Assembly (NCBI RefSeq): GCF_029537735.1
Contig: NZ_JARPUQ010000001.1
Coordinates: forward strand, 494,965-558,964
DNA: 64,000 bases
Direction: 5' to 3'
From: Robiginitalea aestuariiviva
GTDB lineage: Bacteria > Bacteroidota > Bacteroidia > Flavobacteriales > Flavobacteriaceae
The notes under the pieces are model-generated. The model worked only from the letters and a program-made list of their open reading frames with translations. It was not told where the DNA came from and ran no database searches. How positions within the stretch are numbered: the first letter of the stretch is position 1; each line of letters opens with the position of its first letter. Shown piece after piece: positions 53,662 through 61,281 of this stretch. The position numbers were made by a program, and so were the translations under genes.

Positions 53662-55149
53662 ATGCGCCCGTTCCGCCTTTCCCTGCTTGGTTTCGCCTTT
53701 ATGCTGGCCCTCCCGCTACCTCTGCTGGCCGGGAACCCGGGGCCGAAGCCCGCGAAAAAACAAAGAAACGTCATCTTTATCCTAACGGACGACCACCGCT
53801 ACGACTATATGGGGTTTACCGGGAAAGTCCCCTGGCTGGAGACGCCGAATATGGACCGCCTGGCAGCCGAAGGCGCCTACCTGCCCAACACCTTTGTGAC
53901 CACCTCCCTTTGTTCCCCAAGCCGGGCCTCCATCCTCACCGGGATGTACTCCCATACCCATACCATTGTGGACAACCAGGCCCCCAACCCGGGCAACCTT
54001 ACCTATTTTCCGCAGTACCTGCAGAAAGCGGGGTACCAGACCGCCTTCCTCGGGAAATGGCATATGGGCAGCCATACGGATGAACCCCGCCCGGGGTTTG
54101 ACCATTGGGAGAGCTTTTTTGGGCAGGGGGTGTATTATAACCCCACCCTGAACATTAACGGAGAACGCATACAGTATGGGGATTCCACCTATATCACCGA
54201 CCTGCTTACCGAACATGCCATAGATTGGCTTAAGGAGCGGGACCGGAAAAAACCATTTTTTCTATACCTCTCCCACAAGGCCGTACATGCCGAATTCCAG
54301 CCTGCACGCCGTCATAAAGGGAAGTACGCCGGGAAAAAAATCGCCCTGCCCCCTACCTACGACCAGACTAAAACCGGGGAATGGCGCAAACTGAAATGGC
54401 CCAAATGGGTAGCCGAACAGCGCGTGAGCTGGCATGGCGTGGACTATATGTACCACAGCAATACCGATATGCAGGAGCTGGTACAGGCCTATTGTGAGAC
54501 CCTGCTGGGGGTAGATGAGAGCATTGGGTCGGTTATGGCGTATCTGGAAGCCGAAGGCCTGGACCAGGAAACCCTGGTTATCTACATGGGCGATAACGGC
54601 TTCAGCTGGGGCGAGCACGGGCTAATCGACAAGCGCCACTTTTATGAGGAATCCGTAAAGGTTCCCCTGCTGGTGCGCTGTCCGGAACTCTTCTCTGGGG
54701 GGCAGACCCCCCAGGCCATGGTGCAGAACATCGACATTGGTCCAACCATCCTTGCCGAGGCCGGGGTAAAACAGCCCTCAGATATGCCGGGAGTTTCGTT
54801 TATCCCCATCCTGACCGGGGAGAAGCCTGAGGGCAACCGGGATAAGATATTCTATGAGTATTATTGGGAAAACGACTTCCCGATGACCCCCACCGTTTTT
54901 GGGATGCGGACGGATAAATACAAGTATATCCGCTACAACGGGGTTTGGGATCAGAACGAGCTCTACGACCTGGAAAACGACCCCCATGAGATGTACAACC
55001 TGATAGCCCACCCGAAGCAGCAGGAGGTGGCCAGGCAAATGCTGGACTCCCTGTACACCTGGCTGGAAAGCACTGGGGGCATGCAGATCCCGCTCAAACG
55101 AACCGGAAGGCCACGGTTTGGGGATTTCAGGCACAAAGGGGAGTACTAA
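53662..55149 (+). CDS. Sulfatase, exported (S1-type)
   Basis: 495 residues with a Sec signal ending PLLAG. Active site C84-S-P-S-R-A-S-I-L-T-G, N-terminal LTDDHRYDYMG and FLGKWHMGSH. The C-terminus (ELYDLENDPHEMYNL) is typical of S1 sulfatases acting on glycans such as heparan-type or other carboxylated sugars. A -7-like TACATTTA (53629-53636) lies in the divergent gap. Quite different in sequence from the neighbouring sulfatase, so probably a different linkage. Confidence 0.9.
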   Translation: MRPFRLSLLGFAFMLALPLPLLAGNPGPKPAKKQRNVIFILTDDHRYDYMGFTGKVPWLETPNMDRLAAEGAYLPNTFVTTSLCSPSRASILTGMYSHTHTIVDNQAPNPGNLTYFPQYLQKAGYQTAFLGKWHMGSHTDEPRPGFDHWESFFGQGVYYNPTLNINGERIQYGDSTYITDLLTEHAIDWLKERDRKKPFFLYLSHKAVHAEFQPARRHKGKYAGKKIALPPTYDQTKTGEWRKLKWPKWVAEQRVSWHGVDYMYHSNTDMQELVQAYCETLLGVDESIGSVMAYLEAEGLDQETLVIYMGDNGFSWGEHGLIDKRHFYEESVKVPLLVRCPELFSGGQTPQAMVQNIDIGPTILAEAGVKQPSDMPGVSFIPILTGEKPEGNRDKIFYEYYWENDFPMTPTVFGMRTDKYKYIRYNGVWDQNELYDLENDPHEMYNLIAHPKQQEVARQMLDSLYTWLESTGGMQIPLKRTGRPRFGDFRHKGEY

Positions 55150-55421
55150 CTTGCGCTTTCGGACCAAAAGCAAGGGGTTTCCTACATTTTTTAGTAAAAA
55201 TTGAAGCTTTTCATGCATACAGGCGATGATTTTGCCCGTTTGGTGTGGGCTGTTACCCGAAACTTATTAAATTGGAGGGAACGTGGCCAGGGTGCCGCTC
55301 CCCCATCATCTTGCCAGCAACGCCGGAGGTGCCCTGCGCCAACGGAGTACGGACGTTTTAGTTACCGGTACGCAATGAAAACAACGGGAAGCCAACCCCA
55401 TACCAAATCCTTCAAAGACTC

Positions 55422-56762
55422 ATGAACGAGGCCACGTTGCAACGCATTATCAAGCGGATCAATGAGGGCCAGTGCCTGGTGATCCTCGGGCCGCAATTAT
55501 TGAGTCCGGATGGCACCGGCATCCATACCCTGCTGAACCAGCACCTGACCGAAACCCTGGGTAGCAAGGTGCGTTGCTACGACGACCAGGAATTCATCAG
55601 CTTCGATGCCAAAACCCGGGAATTGCTCATAGAAGATGAGGTCTCGGACTTCTTCGAGGGCCTGCAGGCCAACGACCTGTACCGCAAGATCGCGGACATC
55701 CCCTTTCCCCTGATCATCAATACTGCCCCGGATGTGACCCTGAATCAGATCCTGAAGGAAAAGGGCATAGGGTTCGACTACGACTTTTACCATAAGGGAA
55801 GGGCCCCCAAGGAACCAGCCAAAACCCAGGCCCGTTACCTCTACAACATTTTTGGCGACCACCGGGAACTGGATTCCATGATCCTCACCTACCGGGACCT
55901 CTACGAATACCTCCACAGCATTATGGGAGACAACGGCCTGAAGATCAAAAGCCTGCTTCGGGAATCCAAAACCGTCCTCTTTTTCGGCTTCAGTTTCGAC
56001 AAATGGTATTTCCAGCTGCTGCTCTGGCTGATGCAGATTGAAGACAAGCTGCTGAATTCCCACGACATCAACCAGGAGAGTATCAAACACCTCTACCACG
56101 AAGAATTCGATGTGGAATTTTTCGAGAACAGCACCGCGGCCGAGATTATAGACGCCCTGCACAAGGCCCTGGAAGCAGGGCAGATCCAGGAGCCCGAAGC
56201 CCAGAAAGTGGCACCGACTGAAATCTACATTTCCTATGCCTGGAAAGGCGCCAGCGAGGAAATGGCCAACCTGATCGAAACCACCCTGCAGGCCAATGAA
56301 ATCCACTTGGTACGGGACAAGAACGACCTCGGCTATAAAGGCGGGATCACAGAATTCATGAACCGGATTGGGCAGGCCAAGGGAGTAGTGGTGATTGTGA
56401 GCGACAAGTACCTCAAATCCGGGTACTGCATGTACGAACTCTCCGAGATTTACCGGCATGCAGACTTCGAGGGCCGCATTTTTCCCATCGTGCTGGAGGA
56501 TGCCATGATCTTCGATGTAAACAAGCGCCTGGAATACAAACAGGAATGGAAACAGAAGCTGGATGCCCTGGATGAGGAAATCAAACGTTCCGGGGCTGAG
56601 GCCCTGCAGACCATAGGGGCCGAGTACGAGAAATTCAAGCGCATCTACGACGATTTTGACCGCATCATCAACAAGGTGTCCGATATGAATGTACTGACCC
56701 CGGACATCCATAAAAGCACCCATTTCGAAGACCTGATCAAAGCCATCCGGCAAAACACCTAA
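55422..56762 (+). CDS. SIR2-like/TIR domain fusion protein (candidate immune NADase)
   Basis: 446 residues, soluble. The N-terminal ~250 residues are SIR2-like: CLVILGPQLLS (18-28), LIINTAPD (97-104), YNIFGD (141-146), an ILTYRDLYEYL block (154-164) and LFFGFSFDKWYF (187-197). The position of the sirtuin catalytic His (LHG) is Phe144, so this half may bind but not cleave NAD+. Residues 266-430 are a TIR domain: EIYISYAW, YLKSGYCMYELSEIY with the likely catalytic Glu339, and FPIVLED. TIR and SIR2 effectors deplete NAD+ in anti-phage systems. The STAND NTPase gene begins 21 bases later, so a sensor-effector pair is likely. Confidence 0.85.
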   Translation: MNEATLQRIIKRINEGQCLVILGPQLLSPDGTGIHTLLNQHLTETLGSKVRCYDDQEFISFDAKTRELLIEDEVSDFFEGLQANDLYRKIADIPFPLIINTAPDVTLNQILKEKGIGFDYDFYHKGRAPKEPAKTQARYLYNIFGDHRELDSMILTYRDLYEYLHSIMGDNGLKIKSLLRESKTVLFFGFSFDKWYFQLLLWLMQIEDKLLNSHDINQESIKHLYHEEFDVEFFENSTAAEIIDALHKALEAGQIQEPEAQKVAPTEIYISYAWKGASEEMANLIETTLQANEIHLVRDKNDLGYKGGITEFMNRIGQAKGVVVIVSDKYLKSGYCMYELSEIYRHADFEGRIFPIVLEDAMIFDVNKRLEYKQEWKQKLDALDEEIKRSGAEALQTIGAEYEKFKRIYDDFDRIINKVSDMNVLTPDIHKSTHFEDLIKAIRQNT

Positions 56763-56783
56763 AACCCGCGAACCGCAACCACC

Positions 56784-59150
56784 TTGGAAAAGCAATTCAG
56801 ATATCCCGGCGCCCGCCCCTTCTCCGCAAAGGACGGCAACCTGTTTTTCGGACGGGAACAGGATATCCGTGCGCTTGCCAACCGGATTGCCCTGGAACCC
56901 CTGGTGGTGCTTTTCGGAAAATCGGGCTATGGAAAAACCTCCCTGCTGCAGGCCGGGGTATTGCCCATACTGCGGGAACGGGAGAACCACCGAACCATTG
57001 AACTGGACCTCAAGGAACCCGAAGCCCACCCCATAGACCTGGTGATCCACCAATTGCAGGAGCATCTGGGCGGGGCCCCATACCTGGGCGATCGGCTGAA
57101 TATTGCGGCCGAGCTCCCTGACGACCTGGTGGCCGTACTTTGGTGCACCCTGAAATCCATACAACTGGCGCACCCGGAACATACGTGGAACACCCTGGTC
57201 TTTGACCACTTCGAAGACCTTTTCAACAGTCACCAGCCCCATGTGGAATCCCTGGGCCGGGCCCTGTCCGAAATGCTGCAAAAACAGCCCCCGAAGCCCA
57301 TCCGGCGGATCATCAAAACCCATATGAAATCCGGGGCGGACAGCTTTAGCGAAGCCGAACTGGAGGCCTGGTTTGCCCCCCTGAACCTGAAAGTGGTCCT
57401 CTCGGTCCGCCATGACCACCTGGGGTCCCTGGACGGGCTGAAACCCTATATCCCCTATATCTTCAGGCACACTTACGAACTCAAGCCCCTGAGCAGTTTG
57501 CAGGCCCTGGAGGCCCTGGAACGCCCGGCGGCCCTGGAAGGGGACTTTGCTTCGCCTGCATTCACCTATCAGCCCAAAGCCCTTGAAAAAATTGTCAGCA
57601 GCCTGAGGGACAAACGCACCCAGCGCATCGAGACCTTCCAGCTGCAACTCATTGCCCAGCATGCGGAAGAGGCCATGATGGCCCAGGCCGCGGCCAACCC
57701 ACAGGCGAAAGCCTTCACCCTTTCCGCCAAAGACCTGGGCAATCCGGATGAAATCTTTGAAAACCACTACGAGGAAATTATTCTGGGGCTGCCCCGCAAA
57801 AACCGGGGCAAGGCGCGCAGCCTGGTTGAGAAACGACTGATTCTGAACGGGAATCGCATTCCCCTGCCGGAGCAGATGATTACGGAACAATACCACATCC
57901 CCCTGGGGCTGGTTAACACCCTGGTAGAGCGACGCCTGGTGCGGTCCCAGCTCAATTCGGTGGGCACCACCAGCTATGAGCTCAGCCACGACACCCTGGT
58001 GCCTCCCATCCTGAAAACAGCTCGGCGCCACCGGCAGAAAGTCCTCTGGAGGCGGCTGCGCATTGCCGGGTTACTACTGTTGCTGGCCATTATCGGGTTC
58101 GCTTCCTGGGGCACCTACCAGATGTCCCGGGCAGACGACCTTGCCAAAGATGTAGACAGCCTTCGCCAGGCACTGGACCAATACAAGGACAGCATACGGG
58201 TGGTGGAAGTGCCCGGAGAGGTAGAGGTCATTGACCGATTAAATATTGAAATCCAGCAACAGCGGGATACGCTGGACAGCCTGCGCAACCGGCTTGCCGA
58301 GGCGGCAACGCCCACCACGGGCATTGGGCCGGTTATCGGAACAGACCCTCCGGATACGGAGGTAATCACAGGCCCCGTTGGCCCGCCTATAGACGACCGC
58401 ATTTTGGTGAGGCTCCCTGCCCAGGTGCATTCGGAATGGATCGAAAAACTGGACCGGCTAAGGACCAAGCTCAGCGCAGACCCGGATGCGGAGTACCGCA
58501 GCATTGACGGTTTTTCGGGAAGTTCAGACACCCGCCCACCGGAGGGCTGGGACCTGGACCCCGAGGCCACCCACCTGTTGGCCATCCGGGTAAAAACGGG
58601 AAGGCGGGTCTTTGACGCCCGCAACCCCAAAGCCTTCTTTGTCTTGCTCGCCCAGGGCAAGGCCTATAAATTCCTGGGGGGCACGGGCTTTTATCAGACC
58701 GAAGGCGACCTGGCCTTTTTGCCCAAAGGGCAGCACCGCATGAAACTGGGCACGCCCAGGGCAGACCGGGTTCTGGTGCCCTATTCGGAAGGAGTACTGC
58801 TGATCCGGGATATGGACCGCAATGGCGAGCTCTCCGAAACCGATGCCCGCAATGGCCTGGTTAGAAACCCGGTATCGGACCTTTCCATCCGCTGGTTTAC
58901 CGGCGGCAACGCCATAGATAAAGCAGGAGAACAACTGATTTTTAACCAGTACTACATCAATTCGGACGACCGCATCCGGGCTCTGGCAGGTGGGTCGCAA
59001 GGCGCTTATGACCGGTTTGTCGGGATCCTTTGGGGGCAGCCCCAGGGCCGCCCCATCTATTACACCGTCCTGGACCTGGATGAATTCGATTCGGTAGACC
59101 GGCAGGAAATAACCCGCGATATTGACCGCCTCACCACAGGTTCCCGCTAA
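56784..59150 (+). CDS. Membrane-anchored STAND (nSTAND1-type) NTPase with extracytoplasmic domain
   Basis: 788 residues from a TTG at 56784; no ATG is near. YPGARPFSAKDGNLFFGRE opens the nSTAND1 module, with Walker A G45-K-S-G-Y-G-K51-T52 and Walker B VFDHFEDLF. A winged-helix-like region follows. One membrane helix lies at 427-445, then a coiled coil (SLRQALDQ and DSLRNRLAEA) and a beta-rich C-terminal domain with an EF-hand-like loop (DMDRNGELSETD, 676-687). The layout implies a cytoplasmic NTPase switch linked to an envelope sensor or anchor. Paired with the SIR2-TIR gene, it could gate its activation. Ligand unknown. Confidence 0.82.
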   Translation: MEKQFRYPGARPFSAKDGNLFFGREQDIRALANRIALEPLVVLFGKSGYGKTSLLQAGVLPILRERENHRTIELDLKEPEAHPIDLVIHQLQEHLGGAPYLGDRLNIAAELPDDLVAVLWCTLKSIQLAHPEHTWNTLVFDHFEDLFNSHQPHVESLGRALSEMLQKQPPKPIRRIIKTHMKSGADSFSEAELEAWFAPLNLKVVLSVRHDHLGSLDGLKPYIPYIFRHTYELKPLSSLQALEALERPAALEGDFASPAFTYQPKALEKIVSSLRDKRTQRIETFQLQLIAQHAEEAMMAQAAANPQAKAFTLSAKDLGNPDEIFENHYEEIILGLPRKNRGKARSLVEKRLILNGNRIPLPEQMITEQYHIPLGLVNTLVERRLVRSQLNSVGTTSYELSHDTLVPPILKTARRHRQKVLWRRLRIAGLLLLLAIIGFASWGTYQMSRADDLAKDVDSLRQALDQYKDSIRVVEVPGEVEVIDRLNIEIQQQRDTLDSLRNRLAEAATPTTGIGPVIGTDPPDTEVITGPVGPPIDDRILVRLPAQVHSEWIEKLDRLRTKLSADPDAEYRSIDGFSGSSDTRPPEGWDLDPEATHLLAIRVKTGRRVFDARNPKAFFVLLAQGKAYKFLGGTGFYQTEGDLAFLPKGQHRMKLGTPRADRVLVPYSEGVLLIRDMDRNGELSETDARNGLVRNPVSDLSIRWFTGGNAIDKAGEQLIFNQYYINSDDRIRALAGGSQGAYDRFVGILWGQPQGRPIYYTVLDLDEFDSVDRQEITRDIDRLTTGSR

Positions 59151-59165
59151 TTCCCAATTGCTTTC

Positions 59166-59196
59166 AAAAAACAAAGCGACACCCAACGGGTGCCGC
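59166..59196 (-). terminator. Intrinsic terminator of the fasciclin gene
   Basis: On the minus strand GCGGCACCC-GTT-GGGTGTCGC forms a 9-bp stem with one wobble, followed by TTTGTTTTTT. It ends about 30 bases after the fasciclin stop and may also slow transcription from the plus-strand STAND gene. Confidence 0.85.
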
Positions 59197-59225
59197 CTTG
59201 CACAAATCAACAACCAAACGACTCC

Positions 59226-59792
59226 CTAGGAAGCAGGGAGTATTACCGTATCTACCACATGGATTACGCCATTGGACTGGTTTACATCCGCAATGCGCAC
59301 AGTGGAAGTGTTGCCGGAGGCATCCCGCACCACCAGGCTTTTGCCCTGCTGCATCACGCTGAGGCTGCCGCCCTGGGCTGTGGTAAGGGTGGCCTTACCC
59401 CCTCCTTTACGGACCAATTCCATAAGGGCTGTGGCGGAATAACGCCCCGGGACCACATGATAGGTCAGCACGGCCTGTAATTTGGCCTTATTCTCCGGAG
59501 CCAGCAGCATGGGAATAGTTCCCTCGGGCAACTTATCAAAAGCTGCATTGGTAGGGGCAAAGACCGTGAAAGGGCCCTCGCTTTGGAGGGTGGGCACCAG
59601 GTCTGCCGCCTTTACGGCAGCCACCAGGGTGGTGTGATCTTTGGATTCCACGGCATTGGCAACAATATCCTTGGTGGGGTACATGGGGGCACCACCCACC
59701 ATTTTTACCTGGGCCGAAGCCAGATGGCCGGCAAACAGCAGGCCGAAAAGCATAAAACAGGTACTCTTTACTTGTGGTTTAAAGGAAAACAT
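59226..59792 (-). CDS. Exported fasciclin (FAS1) domain protein
   Basis: 188 residues. A Sec signal ends ASAQ, followed by a single FAS1 domain with the H1 block GPFTVFAPTNAAFDKLP and the H2-like block NGVIHVVDTVILP. FAS1 proteins mediate adhesion or bind small ligands at the surface. It interrupts the presumed conflict genes on the opposite strand and has its own terminator; a link to them is not evident. Confidence 0.92.
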   Translation of the reverse strand: MFSFKPQVKSTCFMLFGLLFAGHLASAQVKMVGGAPMYPTKDIVANAVESKDHTTLVAAVKAADLVPTLQSEGPFTVFAPTNAAFDKLPEGTIPMLLAPENKAKLQAVLTYHVVPGRYSATALMELVRKGGGKATLTTAQGGSLSVMQQGKSLVVRDASGNTSTVRIADVNQSNGVIHVVDTVILPAS

Positions 59793-60015
59793 AGGTTTTT
59801 GTTTTAGGATTACATCCTTACCTACGCAGCTTTCCGGTACGGGTTTGGTTTCCGGTCAAAAAAAAAATTTCCGACAAAGGGTGCGCATAGCCACCCCCTT
59901 TCCGTTTTGGGAGTAAACACCTAACACCAATCAAGGAAAGAAGTCAGTGTCCAGATTTAAGAATATGGAATCCTGCCGCCTGGGGCTGGATACCGGATAG
60001 GTGAATTGCCTCGGA

Positions 60016-60342
60016 TTAGATATCGACGTCGATGCCGGCTGCGGAAAATACCCTGTAGATAAACTGGATCTCCTTTTCGTCCACATCCCCATCTGCATTG
60101 GCGGCCTCGTTCATCAGGCGGGCCAGGGCTTGCTTCTGGGCGTCCGGCATGGCGCGCAAGACCCCAAGCGCCTCCCCGGGTTCGGCCTTGCGGGCCTCCA
60201 GGATAAGTTCCGGCTTAAAATCCAGGGCGTCTGCCAGGCGGTCCATAAACCGCACTTCACCCCTTTTGATCTGATTATCCATTTGAATGACCTCGTCGAT
60301 AGCTTTGAGGACGGCCAATTTTTCCAGGAGATTGAATTGCAT
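60016..60342 (-). CDS. TerB-like protein A
   Basis: 108 residues from the ATG at 60342 (MQFNLLEKLAVLKAID); a longer frame to 60393 is unlike its paralogue. All-helical, with the TerB acidic turn NADGDVDEKEIQFIYRVF. TerB-like domains (tellurite-resistance/phage-defence context, DjlA) bind metals or act as adaptors near membranes. It is a tandem paralogue of the gene at 60486. The 143-base gap between them has overlapping GC hairpins. Confidence 0.75.
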   Translation of the reverse strand: MQFNLLEKLAVLKAIDEVIQMDNQIKRGEVRFMDRLADALDFKPELILEARKAEPGEALGVLRAMPDAQKQALARLMNEAANADGDVDEKEIQFIYRVFSAAGIDVDI

Positions 60343-60485
60343 AAATAGAAGACTAAGGTTAAGGCAGGCGCAAGCAGGGCCTGCGCCGGACACGAAGATA
60401 GAACTTTCCCCGCTACCGGAGAAGCCATAAAGGCAACCCTGCCGGACTGCAATGCGTTTCCAGGGTATCCTTTGGGCGAAAAAAC

Positions 60486-60815
60486 CTAGAGGCGCTCCGT
60501 TTCGATGCCCACCCGCTCAAAAATATTCGCAATCAGCTGCAGCTCCCTGTCGGAGACCCGGCCATCAGAACTGGCTGCTTCCTGCAGCATAACCCCCAGG
60601 GCGTATTTTTTACTTTCCGGCATGGCCTTAAGGGTGGTATAGGCCTTCTCATGATCCAAATCCCGGGCTTGCTTCAGGAGGTTGAGATCAAATTGCAGGA
60701 CCGCGGCAAGCTGGGTCAGGAACCGGGCTTCCCCTTCATATACCCGGTCATCGGAACGCATAATGGTATCGACGGACTTTAGGACGGCCATTTGTTCGGC
60801 CAGATTGAAATCCAT
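60486..60815 (-). CDS. TerB-like protein B
   Basis: 109 residues, MDFNLAEQMAVLKSVDTIM at the start, closely parallel to TerB-like protein A. The acidic turn is SSDGRVSDRELQLIANIF. Same length and spacing of motifs as its paralogue, so an old tandem duplication. Separate start and no overlap. Possible adaptor in the conflict locus. Confidence 0.75.
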   Translation of the reverse strand: MDFNLAEQMAVLKSVDTIMRSDDRVYEGEARFLTQLAAVLQFDLNLLKQARDLDHEKAYTTLKAMPESKKYALGVMLQEAASSDGRVSDRELQLIANIFERVGIETERL

Positions 60816-60891
60816 AGGCGAGGATTTAAAGTGTACACGTAAACATCCGAAGGCCCATATTTCGAGGCTATCGGTAAGGAATATCGGCCCC

Positions 60892-61176
60892 CTACTTCGA
60901 TTTTACCCCTGGGCCGCCCTTGGATTTAACTCCAGGGCCGCTCTTAGATTTCACCCCGGGACCACTCTTGGATTTAACGCCCGGACCAGACTTGGACTTC
61001 ACTCCGGGGCCGCTCTTGGATTTTACTCCGGGACCACTTTTGGACTTGACCCCCGGGCCGCTCTTGGATTTTACTCCGGGGCCACTTTTGGATTTTACCC
61101 CCGGGCCCGACTTGGATTTCACCCCCGGACCGGACTTGGACTGGAGGCTTGGTTTTGGTTGTTTTGATTCAGACAT
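60892..61176 (-). CDS. Octapeptide-repeat basic protein (SKSGPGVK x10)
   Basis: 94 residues. After MSESKQPKPSLQ the chain is ten copies of SKSGPGVK (Gly for Ser in the last) and a final SK. Charge is strongly positive, with only Lys as ionic residue in the repeat; it must be intrinsically disordered. No signal peptide. I recognise no family; the composition recalls nucleic-acid-binding or histone H1-like tails. The non-repetitive N-terminus and ATG favour the minus strand as coding. Codon variants between units (GTC/GTT and so on) suggest the protein repeat is kept by selection. Confidence 0.65.
   Translation of the reverse strand: MSESKQPKPSLQSKSGPGVKSKSGPGVKSKSGPGVKSKSGPGVKSKSGPGVKSKSGPGVKSKSGPGVKSKSGPGVKSKSGPGVKSKGGPGVKSK
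60901..61140 (-). repeat. 24-bp tandem repeat, ten units
   Basis: Ten in-frame units of 24 bases encode SKSGPGVK. Units differ mainly at synonymous third positions. Copy number is likely to vary between strains by slippage or recombination. Confidence 0.9.
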
Positions 61177-61281
61177 GAGTTCCCCAATTAGTTACTATAT
61201 TCACTATATTAGTTAAAATAAGGGAGGCAACCAAACAAATCCGGGGGTTTTAGACCCTCAAATTCAGCTTTTAACGGGGAC

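Noticed and set aside
55201-55425. 74-codon frame between the sulfatase and the SIR2-TIR gene
   Set aside because: No family resemblance, a poor start and low-complexity composition; it ends inside the next gene's start. The 272-base gap is better read as leader or promoter DNA, though no good -7 element stands out.
55497-58031. 844-codon open frame on the minus strand opposite the SIR2-TIR and STAND genes
   Set aside because: It covers two well-supported genes, its translation is rich in Gly, Gln, Phe, Val and His without any recognisable domain, and it looks like a codon-bias shadow of GC-rich sense genes.
60000-61200. CRISPR array suspected from the regular 24-bp repeats
   Set aside because: Units are contiguous with no spacers and stay in frame as codons, so they are a protein-coding tandem repeat.
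60920-61216. Plus-strand frame with repeated LTPGPLLDF-type units
   Set aside because: It is the reverse strand of the SKSGPGVK repeat. The minus frame has a unique N-terminus with ATG and a disordered basic composition, making it the better gene, although expression data would decide.
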